Notes under the pieces: model-generated | What the model saw: only the letters and a program-made list of their open reading frames with translations | Databases searched by the model: none | What the model was told of the DNA's origin: nothing | NCBI RefSeq assembly: GCF_900141775.1 | Contig: NZ_FSRI01000003.1 | Coordinates: 558,001-622,000, forward strand | Direction of reading: 5' to 3' | Length of the DNA stretch: 64,000 nucleotides | Source of the DNA: Salinivibrio sp. ES.052 | GTDB lineage: Bacteria; Pseudomonadota; Gammaproteobacteria; Enterobacterales; Vibrionaceae | Shown: piece by piece, positions 55,015-64,000 of the stretch | Numbering within the stretch: the first letter of the stretch is position 1 | How the letters are laid out: each line of letters begins with the position of its first letter | Translations under genes and position numbers: made by a program

Positions 55015-58000
55015 ATGATGAATAGAGTAGGTATGCGGTTAGCGGTAGTATTGATTGTGCTGGCTACTTTACTGCTTGGGGTGTTTGGTTATTACAATTA
55101 TCACGTAGCTAGAGAGCGCCTTGAGTCAGACATGAATCAAGACATTAATTCTATCACTCAGCGTTTAAAGCAGCGCCTGCCTACTTTGATGTGGAATTAT
55201 GATTTCATCAATGTACAAAATGACTTAGACAGTGAAATGGGATCTCGTTATGTTCATCGTCTTGAACTCACCGATACCAATGATCAGTTTCGCTATGTGA
55301 CTGACTCAAAAGGCATGCGGTCAAGCGATGAGCTGAAAGAGATAAAAGTTCCTTTAGTGTATGAGCAAGGAAAGCAATCTATTCAGGTCGGAAGGCTGAG
55401 CATTTACCAAGATAGTCGGTATATAGATAAAGAGCTTAGTACTGAAATACTTCGTACTGCGACGCAAATCATTCTTTTGAACCTATTGGTTGTCTTTTTT
55501 ATTTGGAAGTATGCAAAACAAATTGATCGTGCAGAACGTAGTCGTTCTTATCTCGATACAGTGATCCACAGTTATACAGATGCTTTGCTGGTGCTTGGCG
55601 ACAAACACAGCATTATTACTATCAATGATGCGGCCAAAAAATTATTTGAACTGGAATCGGTACCCGACGAAGCGATCAGTTTATCGACAATTATTTCTCG
55701 TGTTTCCCCGAACTCACGAGGGTATTTTTCACAGGCGCTCTATGGCTTGGGTGGACATGTCAATCGCTCTTATGAAATAGATATGGAGGAGGGTGTCCGA
55801 GTCGTTCAAGTTAAATCGACACCGATTAAGGATGAAGATCCTCGAGCCCTCAATGTAGCGATTATCCGGGACATTACTGAACAGCATTTGGATAAGCAAA
55901 AAGTATCTAAAGGGGCAGAGCTGTTCTCTGCAATGAAAAGCCTGCAAGATAAGTTCTTGATTCGAGAGGACTTTCGTAAAAGCTTTCAAGATGTTTTAGA
56001 GATATTACTGCGTATTGGCGAAAGTAATCATGGCATTATTGTTGAAATGGGAAGCAGTGAGAGTGATAGCGAAGACAATTATCTCCCTTACCGTGTTCTG
56101 GCACAAACCAGGCTTATTAAAAATGACTTTATTAGTGATGAATTCGTTCGAGGGTTGATAGAGGAAATTATAGAAACCAAGCAGAGTAAGCGAAGTCTGC
56201 AAATGGCAGGCGTTGCGGGAAATAATCAAAAAATGATTATTAATGTGCTGGGCACTCCGTTATATATGTCCAATCAAATGGTTGGTGTCGTTTGTTTGTT
56301 TGATGAATCAACCTCCTATGATGATGAGTTGCAGGGTTGGGTTGAACCCATATTGTCAAGTTTGAGCTCTATGGTGCATTTTGTTCAGCAGAAAGCATTG
56401 AATGATATGATATCTCGGGAAATGGCAAGAGCCAAAGAGCAAGCGGAACAAGCAAACGAGTCAAAAACGAACTTCTTGGCGATGATGAGTCACGAAATCC
56501 GTACCCCAATGAATGGGATTGTGGGTATGTCTAACCTATTAATGGAAACTTCACTGACTCAACAGCAACGTTATTTCGTTGATACATTACAGCACTCCTC
56601 GACAGCATTATTGAACATTATTAACGATGTACTGGACTTAACCAAAATCGAAGCTGGAAAAATGACGCTTAGCAAGCAGTCGCTCGATTTAGCTGAACTG
56701 TTGCACGAGTCATTGAGTATCTTTACCGCTAAAGCTGCAGAGAAACAGTTACGATTACATTGTTATATTGATCCTGATATGTCTTGCCACATTGAGCTTG
56801 ATGCTATGCGCTATAAGCAGGTGATTATCAACTTAGTTGGCAATGCGGTTAAATTTACCAAGCGAGGCCATATATTGGTTCGTTTGTTCCAAACGCAAGA
56901 CGATGATCAGACGCATCTGGTTATGGAAGTCGAGGATACAGGCATCGGGATCCCCAAAGATCGCCACGAGGCCATTTTCGAAAACTTCACTCAGGTTGAT
57001 AATTCCTATTCACGTTCTTATCAAGGTACTGGGCTCGGCTTGCCTGTCTGCCGGAAATTACTGCGCTTGATGGACGGGGATATTTATATCCGAAGCGAAG
57101 AAGGCAAAGGAACCACGTTTGTTTCAAGCGTACCGATTACGGTGCCAGACCCTGATTGTACACTTTTGACTCAGTACGACTTAAGTGAATCTCTCGCTGG
57201 CTATCAAGTGGGGCTGATATCAGACGATGAGATCCTAGTTGATACATTAACGGCGTATTTGAGCCGATTAAACGTTACCTTAACCCATAGCTCAGATGGT
57301 CAAGCGCTTGAGTTGGATGATTTATCACATACAGTGCTGATGATTGATCAAGATAAAATGCAAAATTGCCAAAAATTGGTTGGTCAAGTTCACCGATGTG
57401 TGGCGATCAGCCACGATGGGCACCACGATACAGGGATGGCGACGCTCACATGCCCGATTTATCATGCGGAGCTTTGTCGTGTTCTGAGCGAAGATGAGAG
57501 TGAGCTAGGAGAGCATAACGTCGTTGTGGGTCAGTACGATGATATCCAATTCGATTTGAATGTCTTGGTAGCAGAAGACCATCTTGTCAATCAAGAACTG
57601 ATCGATATTATATTGGCAAAGCTGGGTTGCCATCGCGTCTTAGCCGTCAATGGGAAAGAAGCATTAGATCTCCATAAGGAAAGCCCTTTCGACATTATTT
57701 TGATGGATTGCCAAATGCCCGAAATGGATGGTTTTGAGGCAACGCGAGAGATCCGTAAATTTGACCAAACCACTCCAATTCTAGCCGTCACTGCTAATGC
57801 ATTATCAGGCGATGCTGAGCGGTGTGTCGATGCGGGCATGAATGGACACCTCGCTAAGCCATTTAGTAAAGACCAACTTATTGAGCTTCTATTGCTGTAC
57901 GCCAACCCAGACGCGGTCAGTTATGGCGATAAAAATAAGGATGAGGAAGAAACAACGTTAGATGACCTCGCCAGTGAACACTTTACAGATGTATCTTTAA

Positions 58001-58416
58001 ATTCAAACTCTCAACCAGAACCAGAACCAGAACCAGAACCAAGTCCGGCTAATGGAGATCCCACAATGAATGAAACGTTGCCTCCTATTGATATTCAGCA
58101 TGTCAAAGATCAGGTTGGGGATAGCATGGATATGGTGAAAATGTTGGTCAATAAATATGTAAAAAATCAGACTCAAGATTTGGAAGCGTTAAAAAGTGCG
58201 TTCGAGGAGAAAGAAATAGGTAAAATCAAAAAGCTTGCCCATAAGATGAAAGGGGCAGCCGCTATGATGGGGGCAAATGAGCTGTCTAAAACGTGCCTAG
58301 AGCTGGAAAAATCACCGCATGATGATTTGGATGCGTTGCAGCCGTATATTCAGCCGATTGAGCATCAGACAGCATTAATTGTTCAGCAGGCTGACAGTTT
58401 GGCTGAAACTTCTTGA
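55015..58416 (+). CDS. Hybrid sensor histidine kinase with receiver and HPt domains
   Basis: 1,133 aa. TM1 about 8-28, periplasmic sensor 30-150 (with [10 protein letters not shown]), TM2 about 151-168, PAS-like 177-290, GAF-like 300-455, HisKA with [12 protein letters not shown] (H493), ATPase with NLVGNAVKF and DTGIGIP (641-647) and GTGLGL, a second region 725-825 shaped like a receiver but lacking a clear phospho-Asp, a true receiver 850-960 ([14 protein letters not shown]898), a Pro-Glu linker, then HPt ([11 protein letters not shown]1076). It is a full phosphorelay whose final receiver is not in the window. Translated with the EAL-HDOD gene. Signal unknown. Confidence 0.92.
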   Translation: MMNRVGMRLAVVLIVLATLLLGVFGYYNYHVARERLESDMNQDINSITQRLKQRLPTLMWNYDFINVQNDLDSEMGSRYVHRLELTDTNDQFRYVTDSKGMRSSDELKEIKVPLVYEQGKQSIQVGRLSIYQDSRYIDKELSTEILRTATQIILLNLLVVFFIWKYAKQIDRAERSRSYLDTVIHSYTDALLVLGDKHSIITINDAAKKLFELESVPDEAISLSTIISRVSPNSRGYFSQALYGLGGHVNRSYEIDMEEGVRVVQVKSTPIKDEDPRALNVAIIRDITEQHLDKQKVSKGAELFSAMKSLQDKFLIREDFRKSFQDVLEILLRIGESNHGIIVEMGSSESDSEDNYLPYRVLAQTRLIKNDFISDEFVRGLIEEIIETKQSKRSLQMAGVAGNNQKMIINVLGTPLYMSNQMVGVVCLFDESTSYDDELQGWVEPILSSLSSMVHFVQQKALNDMISREMARAKEQAEQANESKTNFLAMMSHEIRTPMNGIVGMSNLLMETSLTQQQRYFVDTLQHSSTALLNIINDVLDLTKIEAGKMTLSKQSLDLAELLHESLSIFTAKAAEKQLRLHCYIDPDMSCHIELDAMRYKQVIINLVGNAVKFTKRGHILVRLFQTQDDDQTHLVMEVEDTGIGIPKDRHEAIFENFTQVDNSYSRSYQGTGLGLPVCRKLLRLMDGDIYIRSEEGKGTTFVSSVPITVPDPDCTLLTQYDLSESLAGYQVGLISDDEILVDTLTAYLSRLNVTLTHSSDGQALELDDLSHTVLMIDQDKMQNCQKLVGQVHRCVAISHDGHHDTGMATLTCPIYHAELCRVLSEDESELGEHNVVVGQYDDIQFDLNVLVAEDHLVNQELIDIILAKLGCHRVLAVNGKEALDLHKESPFDIILMDCQMPEMDGFEATREIRKFDQTTPILAVTANALSGDAERCVDAGMNGHLAKPFSKDQLIELLLLYANPDAVSYGDKNKDEEETTLDDLASEHFTDVSLNSNSQPEPEPEPEPSPANGDPTMNETLPPIDIQHVKDQVGDSMDMVKMLVNKYVKNQTQDLEALKSAFEEKEIGKIKKLAHKMKGAAAMMGANELSKTCLELEKSPHDDLDALQPYIQPIEHQTALIVQQADSLAETS

Positions 58417-58484
58417 TACATCCTTCGGCGCTGGTTAGCATAGAAATCAGCGTCGATTGGTATAAAAATAACGACTCATCAAAG

Positions 58485-58526
58485 ACCTAGGGTCTGACAA
58501 TTGCTGTTGGACCCTAGGTTTTATTG
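58485..58526 (+). terminator. Intrinsic terminator or leader hairpin
   Basis: Perfect 10-bp stem ACCTAGGGTC / GACCCTAGGT with a 15-nt loop, then TTTATT. It lies 68 bp after the kinase stop and 14 bp before the ribosome site of the next operon, so it either ends the kinase transcript or attenuates the efflux operon. Confidence 0.75.
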
Positions 58527-58539
58527 TAAGGATAAGCTG

Positions 58540-59577
58540 ATGATAAAGCGTTCTATGTTCGTCTGTTGCGCCGCTCTCATCCTTTTTGGGTGTGGCGAAC
58601 CTGCAACCTCTTCTCCCACCAAGGTGTCACCACGCCCTGCCAAATTACTGACAGTGGTGACTGATGAAGGTGGTTTAACCCGCCAGTTCCCCGCACAAGT
58701 CGAAGCCGATGATAAAGCCTTGTTATCTTTTAGGGTATCAGGTGTCATTGAGTCTATGCCCATAAAAGCAGGGATGGATGTGGAGAAAAAACAGGTATTG
58801 GCGGCACTTGATAGCCAGCAATATCAACTTCAGCTTGATAAAGCACGTGCGCAATATCAGCTAGCACAGGTTCAATTTAACCGTGCTGAGCGTTTACACA
58901 ATGATAAAGTCATTTCTGAACAGCGGTTTGATGAGGCGCGTTCAGCATTAAGTGAAGCGGCGGCAGGGCTTGAGCAAGCTCAAACAAATTTAAATTATAC
59001 CGAGTTAAAGGCACCGTATGCTGGCACTGTGTCGTTAAGAATGAAAGAGCGCAACGAGTTTGTACAAGCGCAATCCCCAGTCCTACATATTCAGTCCAAA
59101 GATATTATTAACGTCAGTTTTCAACTCCCCGAGCGTTACTTTCACTACTTTGCTCAGCGTGTCGACACGCTAATGCCGAGTGTGTCGTTTGATACGTATG
59201 AGCAGCGCCAATTTCCTGCTCAATTTAAGGAAATAGATACGGAAGCAGACCCGAAAACCGCGTCTTACCATGTCACTGTGAGTTTAAGCCGACCAGAAGC
59301 AGTCAATGTGTTACCCGGCATGGCAGCCAAGGTGCATGTTACGATCCCAACTCAGTCGCAAACCCACGTTCCAGATACAGCGGTGATTCAAACCAAATCA
59401 GGTGCTGCAGTGTGGCGTGTTGGTGAAAAAGGTGAGGTGAGCTTAGCACCTGTGACCTTGAAGCAAGGACAGGTGACCTCTGGATTAAAGAATGGAGATG
59501 TGATCGTGGCAACCGGCGCGAGTGCACTTGAGGAAGGCGATCGAGTGAGAGCTTGGGTGAAGGAGCGAGGATTATGA
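58540..59577 (+). CDS. RND efflux adaptor lipoprotein (first)
   Basis: 345 aa from the ATG at 58540 (AAGGATAAGC upstream). Lipoprotein signal: LILFGCGEPATSS with the lipobox Cys. MFP features: KAGMDVEKKQVLAALDSQQY, helical hairpin with LAQVQFNRAERL, ELKAPYAGTVSLRMKERNEF. The ATGA overlap joins it to the second adaptor. Confidence 0.9.
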   Translation: MIKRSMFVCCAALILFGCGEPATSSPTKVSPRPAKLLTVVTDEGGLTRQFPAQVEADDKALLSFRVSGVIESMPIKAGMDVEKKQVLAALDSQQYQLQLDKARAQYQLAQVQFNRAERLHNDKVISEQRFDEARSALSEAAAGLEQAQTNLNYTELKAPYAGTVSLRMKERNEFVQAQSPVLHIQSKDIINVSFQLPERYFHYFAQRVDTLMPSVSFDTYEQRQFPAQFKEIDTEADPKTASYHVTVSLSRPEAVNVLPGMAAKVHVTIPTQSQTHVPDTAVIQTKSGAAVWRVGEKGEVSLAPVTLKQGQVTSGLKNGDVIVATGASALEEGDRVRAWVKERGL

Positions 59578-60671
59578 GAACAAAGAGCCGATTGATTAGT
59601 GTGCTTTTCAGCGTCAGTACGCTGCTTGGCTGTCAACCTGAACCGGTACCTCAACCTGCACCGTTACCCGTGATATCCACATTTACCGTGGCGAAGCAGC
59701 AGTTGGATGAGCGAATATCTTTCCCTGCCGTTGCTGCCGCGGCAGATAAAGCGACGCTGGCCTTTCGGGTACCAGGCGAAATTCAAGCCATCAATGTAAA
59801 AGCGGGTGATCGCATCGCGCAGGGGCAAGTCCTTGCGCGTCTTGAACCGACCGATTATCGCTTAGCCGTTGAAAATGCAAGCGCACGATTTGATGTAGCC
59901 AACTCACAATATCGCCGTTCGGCTCCTTTAGTTGAGAAAGGGATGTTAGCCCAGTCGCAATTTGATGAGTTAAAAGCGCAACGGGAAATTGCACAGGCCG
60001 AATTGGCCTTGGCTAAATTACGCCTATCATATGTTGAGCTAAAAGCGCCGGCGGATGGAGTGATATCTAAAGTTAATGTTGAGCCATTTGAGACAATCGC
60101 ACCAGGCCAAGGTGTTATGAATATCCATGATGCATCACGCGCTGATATCCGTGTACAAGTGCCGGATGTGCTCTTTAGCCAAAATGCGGGAGTGAGTTCA
60201 GCGTCAGTGCAAACCCGCCTGAGACCCGAAGTAGTCACGCAACAAGGGCACACATACCAGACCAGGATTGATGAATACACCGCAGAACCCGACCCGAGTA
60301 GCGGGGCCTTTGTCGTTACATTAACGATGCCAATGCCTGATGACCAGTTTATTTTAGATGGCATGCCAGTGCAGGTAAGTATAGCCCGTGAGGGACTACA
60401 AATGACGCGAACTGGCCTGTCTGTACCTATCGAGGCGATTTTCAATCAAGATGGAGATCCCCTTGATCGCGACCACAGTTATGTCTGGGTGTACAACCCC
60501 GATACACAAACGGTAGACAAACGGAACGTGGTGATGGGGCGCATTCATGGGCAGCGCATTGAAGTTATTAGCGGTGTCTCCAAGGGGGAGCGCATCGTCG
60601 TCGGCGGTGCGAATCACTTGTCTGAGGGACAAAAAGTAGAATTGGCGTCAACAGAGGAAAAAGCATCATGA
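59574..60671 (+). CDS. RND efflux adaptor lipoprotein (second)
   Basis: 365 aa. Lipobox in STLLGCQPEPVPQPA. Contains KAGDRIAQGQVLARLEPTDY, hairpin, and ELKAPADGVISKVNVEPFE. Paralogue of the preceding gene, only partly alike. It overlaps both neighbours by 4 bp. Two adaptors for one permease suggest a mixed (hetero) adaptor ring, as in the Vibrio VexCD-like or triclosan-type systems (inference). Confidence 0.9.
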   Translation: MRTKSRLISVLFSVSTLLGCQPEPVPQPAPLPVISTFTVAKQQLDERISFPAVAAAADKATLAFRVPGEIQAINVKAGDRIAQGQVLARLEPTDYRLAVENASARFDVANSQYRRSAPLVEKGMLAQSQFDELKAQREIAQAELALAKLRLSYVELKAPADGVISKVNVEPFETIAPGQGVMNIHDASRADIRVQVPDVLFSQNAGVSSASVQTRLRPEVVTQQGHTYQTRIDEYTAEPDPSSGAFVVTLTMPMPDDQFILDGMPVQVSIAREGLQMTRTGLSVPIEAIFNQDGDPLDRDHSYVWVYNPDTQTVDKRNVVMGRIHGQRIEVISGVSKGERIVVGGANHLSEGQKVELASTEEKAS

Positions 60672-63600
60672 AGCAAGGTGTGGCAGGCTACTTTATTCAA
60701 AATAAGGTGATCAGCTGGATGATCACTCTGATTTTTCTGATCGGCGGCACCATTGCGTTTTTGGGGTTAGGACGCCTCGAAGATCCTGCTTTTACCATTA
60801 AAGATGCCATGGTTGTCACCAGTTATCCCGGCGCGACCCCGCAACAAGTGGAAGAAGAAGTGACTTATCCACTAGAGAAAGCGGTGCAGCAGCTGACTTA
60901 TGTCGACGAAGTTCGCTCGATTTCTAGCCGGGGTCTGTCGCAAATTACAGTTAAAATGAAACCTAAATACCGAGCCGATGACTTACCCCAAATTTGGGAT
61001 GAGTTACGGCGTAAGGTTCATGACGCGAGAGGAGAGTTACCCCCAGGAGTAAGCCCGCCGCAGGTTAAAGATGACTTTGGGGATGTGTTTGGCATTTTAC
61101 TGGCGGTCACCGGTGATGGTTACAGCTACAGTGAATTGAAAGACTATGTCGATTTTTTACGTCGAGAGCTAGAGCTTGTAGACGGTGTCGGTAAAGTCCA
61201 AGTGAGTGGTGCACAGCAAGAACAGGTGTTTATTGAAGTTTCCATTCAGCGTCTTAGTAGCTTGGGGATTTCACCAGATACGCTCTTTAACTTATTAGCC
61301 ACACAAAACCTGGTCAGTAATGCGGGGGCGTTGCGTGTGGGTGATGAATATATCCGTATTCATCCTACGGGAGAGTTTTCATCTGTCGATGAACTCGGGA
61401 GCTTGATCCTCACAGAAGCTGGCTCGCAAGGGTTAATCTATCTACGTGACGTGGCGGAAGTGAAACGCGGCTATCAAGAAGTCCCTCGTCATATTATGGC
61501 CTACAACGGCAAGCAAGCACTCCAAATGGGGATTTCGTTTGCCGATGGGGTTAATGTGGTTGAGGTGGGAGAAAATGTCGAAAAACGCTTGGCGGCTCTA
61601 AACAGTGACCAACCTGTTGGCGTGCAGGTCCACCATGTCTATAACCAACCTGACGAAGTTGATCACTCGGTCAGTGGTTTTGTCTCTAGCCTAGGGCAAG
61701 CTGTCGCTATCGTTATTATTGTCCTCCTCTTTTTTATGGGGTTGCGCTCAGGGTTGTTAATCGGTTTGGTGCTTCTGCTCACCGTACTTGGCACCTTTGT
61801 TTTCATGTATTACTTCGAGATAAATCTCCAACGGGTCTCTCTTGGCGCGCTAGTGATTGCACTGGGGATGTTGGTGGATAATGCCATTGTCGTCGTAGAA
61901 GGGATCTTAGTTGGCTTGAAACGGGGACGAACTCGATTACAAGCTGCTCACGATATTGTGACGCAAACAAAGTGGCCATTATTGGGAGCAACAGTCATTG
62001 CGGTGACTGCATTTGCGCCCATTGGCCTGTCCGAGGATGCGACAGGTGAATACTGTGGCACTTTGTTTACGGTGTTGCTCATCTCTTTGCTGTTGAGTTG
62101 GTTTACCGCGATAACTCTGACACCGTTCTTTGCCAGTATGTTTTTCAAAGATACGCCTCTCGACGGTGATGATGAAGGCAGCGATCCTTACAATGGCATC
62201 CTCTTTGTCGTGTATAAGCGTTTTTTAACCGCATGCATGCACCATGCCTATCTCACCTTACTGATAATGGTATTAGCACTCGGTGCCAGTCTGTATGGCT
62301 TTGGACACCTTAAGCAGTCGTTTTTCCCTGACTCTACCACACCGATGTTTATGGTGGACGTATGGCTTCCTGAGGGCACCGATATTCGCGCCACTCAAGA
62401 TACACTCGACGAGGTGTCAAGCTGGCTCAGTGAGCAACAAGGCGTGAACTATGTATCTACTAGTGCAGGGCAAGGCTCTCAACGTTTTATGCTGACGTAT
62501 TCACCAGAGAAAACGTATGCCGCCTATGGTGAATTGATTGTTCGGGTCGATCAATACGAGCATGTGAAGCCGACCATGGGGTTGGTGCGCAAACATGTGC
62601 GCAGCCAGTATCCGGATGCACAATTGAAGCTGAAACCGATTTCTTTGGGGCCGGCGAGTGGATCGAAAATTGAAGCGCGGATCATAGGTTCGGATCCGAC
62701 ACAGCTACGTGCGATTGCCAAAAAGGTAGAGGCGCGGCTGCATGATGATCCCGATGCTGTCAATATTCGCCATGACTGGCGCAACCGTACCAAAGTGTTA
62801 GAGCCGGAATTTAATGAGAGCCAAGCACGTCGTTATGGCATCACTAAAAAAGACGTCGATGATCTACTTGCCATGACATTCAGTGGAAAACGGATTGGTG
62901 TGTATCGTGATGGTACGAATTTAATGCCAATCGTTGCGCGTCTTCCGGATGAAGAACGTGTGAATATCAATACCTTAGAAGGGATGAAAATATGGAGCCC
63001 GGTATTGAAAGATTATATTCCTCTACAACAAGTCATTCTTGATTACGATATGCGGTGGGAAGACCCGATCATCATGCGTAAAAATCGTAAACGGATGCTC
63101 ACTGTCTTAGCCGATCCTGATCCGTTACGAGAGACGACAGCAGCCACCTTGCTGTCGCGTGTACGCGTCGACATCGAGTCGATTCCGATGCCAGAGGGGT
63201 ACAGTATCGAGTGGGGGGGCGAGTATGAATCCTCTAAAGAGGCAAAAGAGGGACTGTTTAGTATCATGCCGCTAGGTTATTTGTTTATGTTCCTCGTTAC
63301 TATCTTGTTGTTTAATTCGGTGAAAGAGTCACTGATCATTTGGCTTACGGTTCCGCTTGCGGTCGTGGGTGTAACGACTGGTTTATTGTTACTCGACACG
63401 CCGTTTGGGTTTATGGCGCTATTGGGCTTTTTAAGCTTAAGTGGGATGCTGCTTAAAAACGGTATTGTACTTATCGATCAGATAAATATTGAAGTGGCAA
63501 GCGGTAAGCAACGTTATCAAGCAGTGGTTGATGCTGCGGTAAGTAGGGTTAGACCTGTTTGTATGACAGCGATTACCACCATTTTAGGGATGCTTCCGTT

Positions 63601-63733
63601 GTTACCTGATGTCTTCTTCCGTCCTATGGCGGTGACCATCATGTTCGGGTTGGGCTTTGCAACGGTGCTGACGTTGATTGTCGTGCCAGTGTTATATCGC
63701 ATTTTCTACCGAATTCGCTATCAACCTGAATAA
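60668..63733 (+). CDS. RND efflux permease (AcrB/HAE-like)
   Basis: 1,021 aa, full length. The N-terminal transmembrane segment is followed by the first porter loop (VVTSYPGATPQQVEEEVTYP), the central bundle with GALVIALGMLVDNAIVVVEG and an aspartate-bearing segment, and the second half (ESLIIWLTVPLAVVGVTTGL, MLLKNGIVLIDQI, RVRPVCMTAITTILGMLPLL). Start overlaps the second adaptor stop (ATGA). The outer-membrane partner is not encoded here, so it probably uses a general TolC. Substrate unknown. Confidence 0.95.
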   Translation: MKQGVAGYFIQNKVISWMITLIFLIGGTIAFLGLGRLEDPAFTIKDAMVVTSYPGATPQQVEEEVTYPLEKAVQQLTYVDEVRSISSRGLSQITVKMKPKYRADDLPQIWDELRRKVHDARGELPPGVSPPQVKDDFGDVFGILLAVTGDGYSYSELKDYVDFLRRELELVDGVGKVQVSGAQQEQVFIEVSIQRLSSLGISPDTLFNLLATQNLVSNAGALRVGDEYIRIHPTGEFSSVDELGSLILTEAGSQGLIYLRDVAEVKRGYQEVPRHIMAYNGKQALQMGISFADGVNVVEVGENVEKRLAALNSDQPVGVQVHHVYNQPDEVDHSVSGFVSSLGQAVAIVIIVLLFFMGLRSGLLIGLVLLLTVLGTFVFMYYFEINLQRVSLGALVIALGMLVDNAIVVVEGILVGLKRGRTRLQAAHDIVTQTKWPLLGATVIAVTAFAPIGLSEDATGEYCGTLFTVLLISLLLSWFTAITLTPFFASMFFKDTPLDGDDEGSDPYNGILFVVYKRFLTACMHHAYLTLLIMVLALGASLYGFGHLKQSFFPDSTTPMFMVDVWLPEGTDIRATQDTLDEVSSWLSEQQGVNYVSTSAGQGSQRFMLTYSPEKTYAAYGELIVRVDQYEHVKPTMGLVRKHVRSQYPDAQLKLKPISLGPASGSKIEARIIGSDPTQLRAIAKKVEARLHDDPDAVNIRHDWRNRTKVLEPEFNESQARRYGITKKDVDDLLAMTFSGKRIGVYRDGTNLMPIVARLPDEERVNINTLEGMKIWSPVLKDYIPLQQVILDYDMRWEDPIIMRKNRKRMLTVLADPDPLRETTAATLLSRVRVDIESIPMPEGYSIEWGGEYESSKEAKEGLFSIMPLGYLFMFLVTILLFNSVKESLIIWLTVPLAVVGVTTGLLLLDTPFGFMALLGFLSLSGMLLKNGIVLIDQINIEVASGKQRYQAVVDAAVSRVRPVCMTAITTILGMLPLLPDVFFRPMAVTIMFGLGFATVLTLIVVPVLYRIFYRIRYQPE

Positions 63734-63737
63734 CGCA

Positions 63738-63764
63738 AAAGCACCGCGACAAGCGGTGCTTTTT
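63738..63764 (+). terminator. Intrinsic terminator after RND operon
   Basis: AAAGCACCGC / GCGGTGCTTT stem with a 5-nt loop and a T run. Confidence 0.93.
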
Positions 63765-63913
63765 GTTTCAACAATCAACGGCTGACTTGTGCGTAACTTT
63801 AAATTTATCCACAGAAACAGTTGATAACTCGGTGAATTATCTCAGCAGACACCGGTTTTATCGCGTTAACATAAAGTCAATGTTTTTATAAGATAATTTG
63901 GAGTAGTATCACG

Positions 63914-63949
63914 ATGAGGGCGTGTATGTTATTGCCCCTGAAACCATGA
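63914..63949 (+). other. Possible 11-residue leader peptide
   Basis: ATG at 63914 with GGAG 10 bases upstream encodes MRACMLLPLKP, followed at once by a terminator hairpin and, further upstream, a TAAGATAAT that could be a -10 box. Arrangement resembles an attenuator or a small RNA ending at the terminator. Downstream gene is beyond the window. Confidence 0.3.
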
Positions 63950-63952
63950 ATA

Positions 63953-63989
63953 AAAAAGCCAGCTTATCCGTGGGTTATACTGGCTTTTT
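63953..63989 (+). terminator. Intrinsic terminator near the window end
   Basis: AAAAAGCCAG / CTGGCTTTTT stem with a 17-nt loop. No complete gene precedes it within 190 bp, so it may end a small RNA or attenuated leader. Confidence 0.8.
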
Positions 63990-64000
63990 GCATGTATAAG

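Overview
The window looks like a chromosome segment of a marine or halophilic gammaproteobacterium in the Vibrionaceae (Salinivibrio, Grimontia or a Vibrio relative; genus not provable from this alone). The evidence is a vibriolysin-type metalloprotease, a VCR-like integron attachment site, EAL-HDOD and GGDEF signalling proteins, FhuCDB, PhhAB, and a moderate GC content in the core genes with lower GC in the accessory block. No rRNA, tRNA or CRISPR array was seen.

Layout. 1-3 kb: the end of an RND efflux permease and its adaptor. 3-8.4 kb: a sensory cluster of three orphan periplasmic solute-binding proteins, a chemoreceptor and a CHASE-GGDEF diguanylate cyclase. 8.7-12 kb: two secreted peptidases (vibriolysin and a LasA-like M23 enzyme). 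12-15 kb: a Gcr-type membrane protein and aquaporin Z. 15.2-18 kb: an LVIVD-repeat exported protein gene split by an intact IS5-family element with a 9-bp target duplication.

18.2-29.3 kb is an accessory block: an integron-like cassette array without an integrase in view. It has several attC-like sites of clearly different types (one VCR-like, several about 60-80 bp). Cargo includes acetyltransferases, a VOC protein, a Mrr-like nuclease next to a half-helicase/Mrr fusion, an exported protein, a possible SUKH protein, a membrane protein, a GrpB-family protein, a RelB/RelE-type toxin-antitoxin pair, and remnants of IS110, IS3 and a peptidase E gene. An intact ISL3-family element with an 8-bp target duplication sits in it, and two 239-bp direct repeats that differ at two positions bracket the GrpB/toxin-antitoxin section.

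29.3-64 kb returns to ordinary chromosome. It holds a diguanylate cyclase; a GH13 glucosidase with a divergent LysR regulator; the zwf-pgl-gnd pentose-phosphate operon; a DUF134 regulator with a NifX/NifB-like cofactor protein; a thioesterase; a dabB-dabA-Sua5 operon (inorganic carbon uptake plus tRNA t6A synthesis) with a divergent LysR; a cryptochrome/photolyase with DUF2256; the fhuCDB hydroxamate siderophore importer; an SDR protein; phhAB (phenylalanine to tyrosine); an EAL-HDOD protein paired with a large hybrid histidine kinase; and a complete RND efflux operon with two lipoprotein adaptors. Most operons show 4-bp ATGA overlaps and end at clear intrinsic terminators.
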